Assembly (NCBI GenBank): GCA_020056965.1
Contig: JAGVGT010000033.1
Coordinates: forward strand, 1 to 51,517
From: Deltaproteobacteria bacterium
GTDB lineage: Bacteria; Desulfobacterota; Desulfobulbia; Desulfobulbales; JAGXFP01
DNA length: 51,517 bases
Reading direction: 5' to 3'
Position 1 is the first letter of the stretch. Every line of letters begins with the position of its first letter. The position numbers were made by a program, and so were the translations under genes. The notes beneath the pieces are model-generated. The model was given only the letters and a program-made list of their open reading frames with translations, searched no databases and was not told where the DNA came from. Shown here piece by piece: positions 16,856 to 24,711 of the stretch.

Positions 16856-17386
16856 ATGGGCAATCCCTTTCAGGACCAATTTATCAAGGCTGGCCTGGTC
16901 AACAAGAAGCAGGTTAAGAAGATAAATATTGATCAGCACAAAATGCAGAAAGAACAACGCCGCAGTCAAACCGCGGCTCCGGTCGACCGGTCGGTGGAGT
17001 TGGCCCTGCAACAAAAGAGGGAACAGGCCCGGCAAAGTAATGCCCAACGCGATCAAGCCGCCCGGGAAAAGGAAACCTATGCCCAGATCAAGCAACTGGC
17101 CATCAGCAACAGGGTGAACCCCGGCAAGGGCGAGATCGCCTTTCACTTTGCCGACGCCAACAAAATCAAGAAGCTCCACCTCCCGAAAGCGCTCATCGAC
17201 CAACTGAGCAAAGGCGCCTTGGGGATTGTCAAAATAGAGGATAAATATGAGATCGTCCCGGCCGAAACCGCCGGGAAAATCCGGGAGCGCCGCCCGGAGG
17301 CCTTGCTGGTTTTGAATGTTCCCCAGGAAAAGGATCCCAACGATCCCTATGCGGAGTTCCCGATTCCGGATGATTACGAGTGGTGA
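16856..17386 (+). CDS. DUF2058 family protein
   Basis: 176 residues of the DUF2058 (YaiL-like) family of putative nucleic-acid-associated proteins. The N-terminal part MGNPFQDQFIKAGLVNKKQ is typical, followed by a long charged, probably helical segment rich in K, Q and R (about 20-80) and a compact C-terminal domain with GEIAFHFADANKIKKLHL. Soluble and cytoplasmic; precise role unknown. Single gene, convergent with hemB and separated from it by a tandem repeat and a shared terminator. Confidence 0.85.
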   Translation: MGNPFQDQFIKAGLVNKKQVKKINIDQHKMQKEQRRSQTAAPVDRSVELALQQKREQARQSNAQRDQAAREKETYAQIKQLAISNRVNPGKGEIAFHFADANKIKKLHLPKALIDQLSKGALGIVKIEDKYEIVPAETAGKIRERRPEALLVLNVPQEKDPNDPYAEFPIPDDYEW

Positions 17387-17400
17387 GCGGGGATTAAGAG

Positions 17401-17458
17401 TATAGGACCCATAGGACCTATGGGACCTATGGGACCTATGGGACCTATGGGTCCTATA
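17401..17458. repeat. 9-bp tandem repeat
   Basis: About five head-to-tail copies of TGGGACCTA with slightly varied ends (ATAGGACCC at the left, TGGGTCCTA at the right). The outer units are mutual inverted complements, so the array can also fold on itself. A further hairpin, ATCATGGGGG/CCCCCATGAT, follows at 17458-17488. No coding role is apparent; copy number may vary between strains. Confidence 0.85.
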
Positions 17459-17503
17459 TCATGGGGGTAATACCACCGCCCCCATGATTACCGAATTAAA
17501 GAC

Positions 17504-17543
17504 AAAAAAAGGCCGGCCCCCTAATGGGAACCGGCCTTTTTTT
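17504..17543. terminator. Bidirectional terminator between the DUF2058 gene and hemB
   Basis: AAAAAAAGGCCGG (17504-17516) pairs with CCGGCCTTTTTTT (17531-17543), with further G:C pairing inside. T-runs on both strands serve both convergent genes. Confidence 0.92.
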
Positions 17544-17560
17544 AGTGCCTTACTAAAATT

Positions 17561-18544
17561 TTAGCTGCACAGCCCCCGCAGATAGCGGGCACAGTCCTTG
17601 GCGCTGTACGTAAGAATAATGTCCGCCCCGGCGCGGCGGATCGAGAGCAGGGTCTCATGCATCACCTTGTCGCCATCGATCCAGCCATTGGCGGCGGCGG
17701 CCTTGATCATCGCGTACTCGCCGCTGACATGGTAGGCGGCAATCGGCAGATCGAACTCGTCGCGCAGCTTGCTGATGATGTCGAGATAGGCCACCGCCGG
17801 CTTGACCATCAGAATATCGGCGCCCTCCTCCAGGTCCAGGGTCGCCTCGCGAAAGGCCTCACGGACATTGGCCGGGTCCATCTGGTAGCCGCAACGGTCG
17901 CCGAACTGGGGCGCGCCATCGGCCGCCTCCCGGAAGGGGCCGTAGAAGGCAGAGGCATACTTGACCGCATAGGACATGATCGGGATGTTATGATGGTTGT
18001 TCTCGTCAAGGATGCCGCGGATCTCGGCGACCCGCCCGTCCATCATGTCGGAAGGGGCGACCATGTCGGCGCCGGCCTCCACGTGCGAGAGGGCAGTCTT
18101 GGCCAGGATCTCCAGGGTGGAGTCGTTATCGACCTGCTTATTGATGATCACCCCGCAGTGGCCGTGGTCGGTGTACTCGCAGAGACAGACATCGGTGATG
18201 ACGTTCATCCCTGGCGCCTTGTTCTTCAACTCGCGGACGGCGCGCTGGATGATGCCGTCCTTGGCGTGGGCCTGGGAGCCCATCGGGTCCTTCTTATCGG
18301 GCAGCCCGAAGAGGATGACGCTGTTGATCCCCAGTTCCATGCACTCCTTGGCCTCGGCGGCCAGCATATCCACGGAAATGCGGAACACCCCGGGCATGGA
18401 GGAGATCTCCTCCTTGACCTTCTTGCCGCCCTTGACGAAGAGCGGGTAAATCAGATGGTCGGCAGAGAGAGTGGTCTCGCGGACCAGGGCGCGGAAGACC
18501 GGGTTCTGCCGCATGCGCCGGGGACGATATTCGGGGAACATCAT
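17561..18544 (-). CDS. hemB: Delta-aminolevulinic acid dehydratase (porphobilinogen synthase)
   Basis: 327 residues, full length. It condenses two 5-aminolevulinate molecules to porphobilinogen in the cytoplasm, the second common step of tetrapyrrole synthesis. It shows the zinc-type cysteine site [13 protein letters not shown] and both active-site lysine regions, [17 protein letters not shown] and [13 protein letters not shown] 18544 has AGGAG upstream. It follows the ClpX-like gene on the same strand but is separated from it by two strong hairpins, so it is probably its own unit. Heme supply fits the c-type cytochrome and heme sensor in the window. Confidence 0.97.
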   Translation of the reverse strand: MMFPEYRPRRMRQNPVFRALVRETTLSADHLIYPLFVKGGKKVKEEISSMPGVFRISVDMLAAEAKECMELGINSVILFGLPDKKDPMGSQAHAKDGIIQRAVRELKNKAPGMNVITDVCLCEYTDHGHCGVIINKQVDNDSTLEILAKTALSHVEAGADMVAPSDMMDGRVAEIRGILDENNHHNIPIMSYAVKYASAFYGPFREAADGAPQFGDRCGYQMDPANVREAFREATLDLEEGADILMVKPAVAYLDIISKLRDEFDLPIAAYHVSGEYAMIKAAAANGWIDGDKVMHETLLSIRRAGADIILTYSAKDCARYLRGLCS

Positions 18545-18584
18545 AATAATCTCCTTATAAGAGGTTGAAGTCTGAATGAGGCAG

Positions 18585-18628
18585 GGACGGCTCGCCGAGC
18601 CGTCCGAGGCGCTTTCGGCGAAAGCGCC
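18585..18628. repeat. Two adjacent perfect hairpins upstream of hemB
   Basis: GGACGGCTC-gcc-GAGCCGTCC (18585-18605) and GGCGCTTTC-ggc-GAAAGCGCC (18608-18628), followed by GCGCCCTAC-like ends. They resemble the dispersed element at 37292-37325. They could attenuate read-through from the upstream operon. Confidence 0.7.
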
Positions 18629-18661
18629 CTACCTGAAGCGCCCTACCAGGCTGAAGAATTC

Positions 18662-20401
18662 TTACACCAAAAAGCTCTTTTCCACCAGTTCGTTGATGAA
18701 CTTTTCCGGGTTATCGATGGCTTCGGCGGTAATTTCAATCTTATGGATGTCCTTCTTTTGGGCCAACAAGCGCAGGCCATAGTCGCAGCTTTTGACCACC
18801 TGCTCGCAAATCGCCCGCACCGCCTTGCGATTGCGGGGAAAGCGGGAAAGGATCCGGTCGATGGCCGCCTCGGTAAAGCTAATCAAGATTTCGTCGTTGC
18901 TTAACTCCCCTTCGCTCTCCCAAATCTGGCCGACCAGTTCGCAGATGAACTCGCAACCCTCGTGGGAATCGAGGTTTTCGTTCTGGCAGAGCCGGGCCAG
19001 GATCCGCAGCCGCTCCGGTGAGCCGGAGACCTCGCGCCGCCGGAAACAGTCAGCCCCGGAGAGTTTGAAAAACTCCTCCAGCCGGGCCAATTCCTCACCA
19101 GCCTTGACCTGGTAGCGCTCCCGGTGCGTTTGGAGCTGTTCGGGGTCAGCGAGGAACTTTTCCAACTCGACCTGAGGCGCCAGCACCATCGCGCGGGAAA
19201 CCACCAGGAAATTGCCTTCCCGCGAGGGCAGCGACTTCTCGAAGGGCAGCATGACCTTTTCCATGACACTGAGCAGCCCCCGCGCCCCGGTCCTTTCCCG
19301 GGCCGCCAGCACAGCCACCTCGCGCAGGGCCGCATCCTCGAAAGCCAGCTTGATGCCATAGGCCCGAAAATCCTGCTTCTTGCCGAGGACCACCCCGTTG
19401 TTGGGATTCAGCAGCACCTGATACAGATCGTCTTCGGAAAGCTCGTCGAGTACCGCCACCACCGGCAGCCGGCCGACAAACTCGCTCTCGAAGCCGAACT
19501 CGATCAGGTCCTCGGCCCGGGTCTGCTTCAGATAACGGGTATCGGCCTGGCGCGAACCGACCGTGCTCTCGAAGCCGATGGATTGGCGGCCGGTCCTTTT
19601 GCGGACAATCTCCTCCAGACCGGTAAAGGCGCCGCTCATAATGAAAAGGATGTTCTTGGTGTTGACCGTCTTCTTCTCGCGCTTGCCGTGGGTCCGGTAA
19701 TACTCCACCGCCTCCAGCTGTGAAACGGGATCGTGGCCAACCTTTAGATCAACCTCGGTCTCCTCCATCGGTTTCAACAGCGCCCGCTGCACCCCGCTCC
19801 GGGAGACGTCGTGGCCGATCCGGTTGGGGCTGGCGGCAATCTTGTCGATCTCATCGAGATAGATGATCCCGTACTGGGCCTTGGCGATATCGCCGTCGGC
19901 CTGCCGGACCAGATCGCGGACCAGGTCCTCGACATCGCCGCCCACGTAGCCGGTCTCACTGAACTTGGTGGCATCACCCTTGACGAAGGGCACCCCGAGT
20001 TTGCGGGCGATCAGCTTGATCAAAAAAGTCTTGCCGACCCCGGTGGGGCCGATCAAGAGGACATTGCCTTTCACCTGCCCAACCCCGCGCCGGTCGAGGC
20101 CGCCGTGCTGCATGGCGTAGCCGATCCGGTTGAAGTGGGTGCAGATCTTGGTGGCCAGCACCGCCTTGGCCTCATCCTGGCGGATCACATACTCGTCGAG
20201 ATAGCCAATCAGTTCCTCGGGCCGGAGCCGGAAGTTGAAGACCGGATCATCAGCCGGGACCACCGTTTCGTCGCCCGGTTTTTCGACCTTGACCGGCTCG
20301 GGGATCAACCCGGCCGAAATGATCTTGACCTGCCCCCCATACTTGCGGGAGAGATAGTCGCCGATCTCCTGTTCCAGTTCCTTCTGATTGGGGATGTTCA
20401 T
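18662..20401 (-). CDS. ClpX-like AAA+ unfoldase lacking the zinc-binding domain, with C-terminal extension
   Basis: 579 residues related to ClpX. It has Walker A GPTGVGKT, the ClpX pore loop GYVGGDVED, Walker B IIYLDEIDK, a ClpP-docking type loop QSIGFES, and sensor-2 motif RTGARGL. It lacks the N-terminal C4 zinc-binding substrate domain of ClpX; in its place are about 60 unrelated residues. After the AAA+ core it continues for roughly 190 residues of charged helical sequence not found in ClpX (about 420 residues). Its start overlaps the ntrX stop by ATGA, so it is co-translated with the NtrYX system. Likely an unfoldase with its own substrates, possibly delivered to ClpP; this is inferred from the retained IGF loop. 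Confidence 0.87.
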   Translation of the reverse strand: MNIPNQKELEQEIGDYLSRKYGGQVKIISAGLIPEPVKVEKPGDETVVPADDPVFNFRLRPEELIGYLDEYVIRQDEAKAVLATKICTHFNRIGYAMQHGGLDRRGVGQVKGNVLLIGPTGVGKTFLIKLIARKLGVPFVKGDATKFSETGYVGGDVEDLVRDLVRQADGDIAKAQYGIIYLDEIDKIAASPNRIGHDVSRSGVQRALLKPMEETEVDLKVGHDPVSQLEAVEYYRTHGKREKKTVNTKNILFIMSGAFTGLEEIVRKRTGRQSIGFESTVGSRQADTRYLKQTRAEDLIEFGFESEFVGRLPVVAVLDELSEDDLYQVLLNPNNGVVLGKKQDFRAYGIKLAFEDAALREVAVLAARERTGARGLLSVMEKVMLPFEKSLPSREGNFLVVSRAMVLAPQVELEKFLADPEQLQTHRERYQVKAGEELARLEEFFKLSGADCFRRREVSGSPERLRILARLCQNENLDSHEGCEFICELVGQIWESEGELSNDEILISFTEAAIDRILSRFPRNRKAVRAICEQVVKSCDYGLRLLAQKKDIHKIEITAEAIDNPEKFINELVEKSFLV

Positions 20402-21789
20402 TCCGATTCGATCTCCAGCGCCTTCAATTTCTTGTGCAGATGGCTGCGCTCCAGCCCGATGGTCTCGGCAGTCTGGCTGATGTTGCCGTCATTCTCCCGC
20501 AAGCGGGCCTGCAGGTACTCCCGCTCGAAGAGCCGCCGGGCCTCCTTGAAATTACCAACCCCGTAAGGCTCGACCAGGGCGGTTTCCATCCCGGTCGCCG
20601 CGGTTGCCGTTGCTACCACGCGCCGGCCCCCAACCGGTAGCAGGAGGGCCAGGTCGGCGCCGGTGATCTTCATCCCGGGCGACATGATCACCGCCCGCTC
20701 CACCAGGTTGCGAAGCTCGCGGATGTTGCCCGGCCAATCGTGGGCCATCAGGGCCGCCAGGCCGGACTCATCGAACTGTTTCTCGCCCAAACCTTTTCTG
20801 GCCATCTCCCGCAGAAAATCCTCGACCAGCAGCGGGATGTCCTCGCGCCGTTCCCGCAAGGGCGGCAGCATGATCGGCACCACGTTGAGGCGATAGTAGA
20901 GATCGGCCCGGAAGTTGCCCCGCTCGATCTCCTCCTCCAAGTTCTTGTTGGTGGCGGCCAGCACCCGGACCTCGACCGAGATGGTCTTGGAACCACCCAC
21001 CCGTTCAAATTTCTGCTCCTGGAGAATGCGGAGAATCTTGGCCTGGGTCTTCAGGCTCATGTCGCCGATCTCGTCAAGAAAAAGCACCCCGCCGTCGGCC
21101 TGGTCAAACTTGCCGCGCCGGCTGACATTGGCGCCGGTGAAGGAACCCTTCTCATGGCCGAACAGTTCGCTTTCGATCAATTCCTCGGGGATGGCGGCAC
21201 AGTTCAACTCGATCATCGGCTGTTCGGCGGCGGCCGACAGGCGGTGGATGGTCTGGGCCACCACTTCCTTGCCGGTGCCGTGTTCACCGCGGATCAGCAC
21301 CCAGGCCGAGGTGGGCGCCACCCGCTCGATCTGCCGGCGCAACTCCTCGATTAGGGGAGAACGGCCGGTCAACCCCTGCTGTTTGCCGCTCTTGGCGCGG
21401 AGGATTTCGTTTTCCTCGGCCAGCCGCCGCATCTGCAAGCCGTTGTTGACCGCCAGGACAATCTTGTCGTAGGAAGGCGGCTTTTCGATGAAATCAAAGG
21501 CCCCCAACTTGGTGGCCTTGACCGCCGTCTCGACGCTGCCATGGCCGGAGATCATGATCACCGGCAATCCAGGGTTGCGCCGCTTGATCTCGGCCAACAC
21601 CTCCAAGCCGTCCATCCCCGGCATCCAGATGTCGAGCAGGACCAAATCGATACCCTCGTCATCCAGGACCTTCAGACCCGCCTCGCCGGATTCAGCACAG
21701 ACCGGCAAGAACCCCTCGTCGGAGAGGATCCCGGCCAGGGAGTCGCGGATGGACAATTCGTCGTCGATGATCAATATTTTTTTGGCCAT
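20398..21789 (-). CDS. ntrX: NtrX-type sigma54-dependent response regulator
   Basis: 463 residues: receiver domain (KKILIIDDELSIRD, phosphoacceptor in LVLLDIWMPGMDG), sigma54-interacting AAA+ domain with GEHGTGKE and GSFTGANVSRRG (S in the GAFTGA loop), and a Fis-type HTH at the C-terminus (GNISQTAETIGLERSHLHKK). It lies directly after the NtrY-type kinase gene, the standard pairing, and overlaps the ClpX-like gene by four bases. NtrYX systems respond to redox, nitrogen or envelope cues in different bacteria; the target here is unknown. Confidence 0.9.
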   Translation of the reverse strand: MAKKILIIDDELSIRDSLAGILSDEGFLPVCAESGEAGLKVLDDEGIDLVLLDIWMPGMDGLEVLAEIKRRNPGLPVIMISGHGSVETAVKATKLGAFDFIEKPPSYDKIVLAVNNGLQMRRLAEENEILRAKSGKQQGLTGRSPLIEELRRQIERVAPTSAWVLIRGEHGTGKEVVAQTIHRLSAAAEQPMIELNCAAIPEELIESELFGHEKGSFTGANVSRRGKFDQADGGVLFLDEIGDMSLKTQAKILRILQEQKFERVGGSKTISVEVRVLAATNKNLEEEIERGNFRADLYYRLNVVPIMLPPLRERREDIPLLVEDFLREMARKGLGEKQFDESGLAALMAHDWPGNIRELRNLVERAVIMSPGMKITGADLALLLPVGGRRVVATATAATGMETALVEPYGVGNFKEARRLFEREYLQARLRENDGNISQTAETIGLERSHLHKKLKALEIESE

Positions 21790-21854
21790 TGTATTTCCCA
21801 GGTGTTTAGGCTGAAGGTTGAAGAGTGGAACAGCTCAAACCTGGCAACCTTCCC

Positions 21855-21899
21855 TATTCTGAATTCGTAATTCGCAATTCTTCATTCTTAATTCTAAAT
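21855..21899. repeat. AATTC-rich short direct repeats
   Basis: The gap between the ntrY stop and the ntrX start contains several near copies of AATTCGTAATTCGCAATTC. It is a simple AT-rich repeat in an otherwise GC-rich operon and looks like decayed intergenic repeat DNA. Confidence 0.55.
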
Positions 21900-24155
21900 T
21901 CAACTCCTCACCACCCCACCCACCGGCAACTCGATAACGAAGCGCGCCCCGGTCGGCTCGTTGTCGCGGATCCGGATATAGCCGTCGTGGTCGGCGACGA
22001 TGGTGCTGGCGATGGCCAGCCCCAGGCCGGTCCCGGTTTTCTTGGTGGAGAAGTAGGGCTCGAAGAGCCGCAGCTTATTTTCCTCCGGCACCCCCGGCCC
22101 GTTGTCCCAGACCTCCAGGAAGGCCGCCTTCTCGGCGGAATCGAAACTGATCGTCATGCCGATTTTCCCGCCCTCGGGACCGACCGCCGCCACCGCATTG
22201 TCCAGCAGGTTAATCAGCACCCGCTTGATCTGTTCACGGTCGAACGAGAACCTGGGTACGGCCTGGTCAAAGCGGTCTTCGAACTCCACGTTTTTATGGG
22301 CCTCACGGTAGAAGAGTAAGACCTCCCGGGCCACCTCGCCAAGATCGCCGGGCGCTTTGCGTACCGCCGGCATCCGGGCAAAGCTGGAGAACTCGCTGAC
22401 CAGCGTTTTCAATTCATCGACCTGGTTTATGATGGTCTGGGTGCAGTTGTCGAAAACCTCCCCGTCGTCGGCCAGCCGCTCCAGATAGCGCTTGCGCAAG
22501 CGCTGGGCCGAGAGCTGGATGGGGGTCAGGGGATTCTTGACCTCATGGGCGATGCGCCGGGCCACTTCCCGCCAGGCCGCCATGCGCTGGGCTTTTTCCA
22601 GTTCGGTCAGGTTGTCGAAGACTAGCACCACCCCGAGCCTTTTACCCTGCTCATCCTTGAGCTGGGTAAATTTGACCCGCAGCAGGAAGGACTCATCGCC
22701 CAGGGTCAGCCGCACCGGATGCTGGACCACGGCCTTGCCGCTGCGGACCAGCTCCAGGAAAAAGCCGTCCAGCAGGGCCTTGTGGTCGGGCCGCAGCACC
22801 TCTTTGTAGTGGCGGCCGATCATGCGACTCTTGTCGATCTTCAAGAGCTCCTCGGCGAAGCGGTTGATCGAGGTGATCATCCCCTTCTCGTCCAGGGAGA
22901 TAACCCCGGCCCCGACGTTACGGAGGATGGTCTCGGTGTAGCGCTGCCGTTTCTCCAGTTCCTGGTAGCTGGCCTGCAGGGCCAGGTTGACCTCGACCAG
23001 GTCGCGTTTGCCGGTCTGGAGGTCGCGGGTCATCTGGTTGAAGGAATCGACCAGGGTGCCCATCTCGTCGCCGGACTCCTTCTCCAGCACGAAATCAAGC
23101 TCCCCCTCGGCGACCCGTCGGGTGGCCTCGGCCAGCTTGGCAATGGGTCCGGTCAGTCCCCGGGCCACATACAAACCGAACCAGACCGCGCTGAAAATGA
23201 TCAGCATGGTGACGACCCACAGCATCACCAAGATACTGGTCTTCAGGGGTTTCTTGAGGATCATCAGCTGCCGGTAGCCCTCCAGGCCGCTGGAGATGAC
23301 CTCCATGGAGCGCAACCGCTCCCGGGGCAACAGCAAAGTGGTGACCAGCACATCGCGCCCGCCGTTGGGCGCGAGGGCGACCGGGGTAAGGGAACGGACC
23401 AGTTCCCCACCCTCGATGGCCTGGATGACCACCAGATCCTTTTCCCCCTCCAACACCCGCCGGAGCATCTCGGGCGGAATCTCCGGGATCTGTTTCTCGG
23501 TGAAATTCGGGCCGGAAACCTGGGCCAGCGAAACCCGCTGGTCGGAGAGCAGTTCCAGTGCCAGCTCGTGGCTATCGGAAATATCGGACAGGAAGGCCTC
23601 AAGCTCAACGGCAACCAGAGGTTGGTCGAAACGCGATTCCAGCCGCTTGCCGATCACCAACCCCTTGGTGCGCACTTGGGTCCGGGCGTCTTCGTAAACC
23701 TCCTTGGCGATGTTGAGCGATTCCTGGAGGGACTGCTCGACCCGGGTATTGAACCAGTAGTCCATGCTGGAGGAGACGAACTGCAGGGAGACGGAAAAGA
23801 GCAACCCGGTGGGCACCAGGGCAAGCGAAACGAAAGAAACCACCAGCTTGGTCCGCAGCTTGGTGCCGACGAAGTTCTGGCGCCGCTCGAAGATCATCTG
23901 CACCACGTTGCGCAGGACCAGAAAGACCATCAGCAATAGCAACATGACGTTGATGTTGATGACCGTGAAGACCAGCACGTTGCCGCTGACCGGGAAGGGT
24001 ATCGCCCCAACCTTGAAGACCCGCGATTCGAGAAGGGTCAGGATCGGCAGGGCAAAGAGGCAGAAGAGAATGGCCAGCCAGATCCGCCGCCGCTTCTCGA
24101 GATCACGGGGCAAGATGTTCCGGCTGGAGTCCTGATCAATATTTGAATTGGACAT
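21900..24155 (-). CDS. ntrY: NtrY-type membrane sensor histidine kinase
   Basis: 751 residues. Membrane segments near residues 25-45, 56-78 and 98-120 precede a periplasmic region of about 170 residues; another membrane helix (about 290-315) leads into HAMP (VARGLTGPIAKLAEAT), PAS (YTETILRNVGAGVISLDEKG), HisKA with ARRIAHEVKNPLTPI and an ATPase domain ending KKTGTGLGLAI. This is the NtrY layout. The frame is open to 24260, but the ATG at 24155 begins the natural soluble N-terminus and overlaps the end of the DUF4390 gene, suggesting coupling. Paired with ntrX. Confidence 0.9.
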   Translation of the reverse strand: MSNSNIDQDSSRNILPRDLEKRRRIWLAILFCLFALPILTLLESRVFKVGAIPFPVSGNVLVFTVININVMLLLLMVFLVLRNVVQMIFERRQNFVGTKLRTKLVVSFVSLALVPTGLLFSVSLQFVSSSMDYWFNTRVEQSLQESLNIAKEVYEDARTQVRTKGLVIGKRLESRFDQPLVAVELEAFLSDISDSHELALELLSDQRVSLAQVSGPNFTEKQIPEIPPEMLRRVLEGEKDLVVIQAIEGGELVRSLTPVALAPNGGRDVLVTTLLLPRERLRSMEVISSGLEGYRQLMILKKPLKTSILVMLWVVTMLIIFSAVWFGLYVARGLTGPIAKLAEATRRVAEGELDFVLEKESGDEMGTLVDSFNQMTRDLQTGKRDLVEVNLALQASYQELEKRQRYTETILRNVGAGVISLDEKGMITSINRFAEELLKIDKSRMIGRHYKEVLRPDHKALLDGFFLELVRSGKAVVQHPVRLTLGDESFLLRVKFTQLKDEQGKRLGVVLVFDNLTELEKAQRMAAWREVARRIAHEVKNPLTPIQLSAQRLRKRYLERLADDGEVFDNCTQTIINQVDELKTLVSEFSSFARMPAVRKAPGDLGEVAREVLLFYREAHKNVEFEDRFDQAVPRFSFDREQIKRVLINLLDNAVAAVGPEGGKIGMTISFDSAEKAAFLEVWDNGPGVPEENKLRLFEPYFSTKKTGTGLGLAIASTIVADHDGYIRIRDNEPTGARFVIELPVGGVVRS

Positions 24156-24711
24156 GGTACCAGTCGCTCTCGTGCTCCCCGGTCTGCCAGAAGGGCGCCA
24201 GGTAGTTGATGGACAAGGGCAGAGACTTGCCCTCCAGACGGACCTTGACCCCCAGATCATACTCCCCGCCGGGTCGCAAGATGTTCAAGCCGACGACCTG
24301 GGCGCCGTTGACCTCGGAGAGCATCTTCCGGGCCTTGTCCAGACTGGTGCAGGTCTGGACCCCCTTGACCTCGGAGAGATTAAGCCGGAAGGCCTCCCGC
24401 AGGGCGTCATAGGAAAGGGTATGGTTAATAGTCAACTCGGCCAGGGGTTGACCCGGCCGGCCATTCTTCAGCTCGCGCAGGGTGACCAGAAAAGTCAGGG
24501 AAGCGGGTATGCCGTTCAACACCCCCTCCTCCATGTCGTCCCGGAAGATCTCGCCCACCTGGAAATAGAGGAGCAGGTCGCGACTGGAGTTGGCCACCAC
24601 CAGATCGCGGACCACCGCCTTCTCGACGGCCGCCGCCGAGCCCGCCCAACCGGAAAAAGCGGCCAGGGACAGGAACAGCGCAAATATGAGTTTTTTAACT
24701 TCCTTGTTCAT
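24136..24711 (-). CDS. DUF4390 domain protein, exported
   Basis: 191 residues with an N-terminal signal peptide (LIFALFLSLAAFSGWAG, probable cut after SAA or AAA) and a single DUF4390 domain (RDLLLYFQVGEIF, GIPASLTFLVTL, ending SDWYHVQFKY). Periplasmic, function unknown. ATG 24711 is used rather than TTG 24717. It overlaps the hflX end by 17 bases and the ntrY start by 20, so it is tightly coupled to both. Being next to NtrY suggests it may influence signal sensing; that is inferred. Confidence 0.85.
   Translation of the reverse strand: MNKEVKKLIFALFLSLAAFSGWAGSAAAVEKAVVRDLVVANSSRDLLLYFQVGEIFRDDMEEGVLNGIPASLTFLVTLRELKNGRPGQPLAELTINHTLSYDALREAFRLNLSEVKGVQTCTSLDKARKMLSEVNGAQVVGLNILRPGGEYDLGVKVRLEGKSLPLSINYLAPFWQTGEHESDWYHVQFKY

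Noticed and set aside
17401..17458. CRISPR array
   Set aside because: The units are only 9 bp and directly adjacent, with no spacers and no cas genes nearby.
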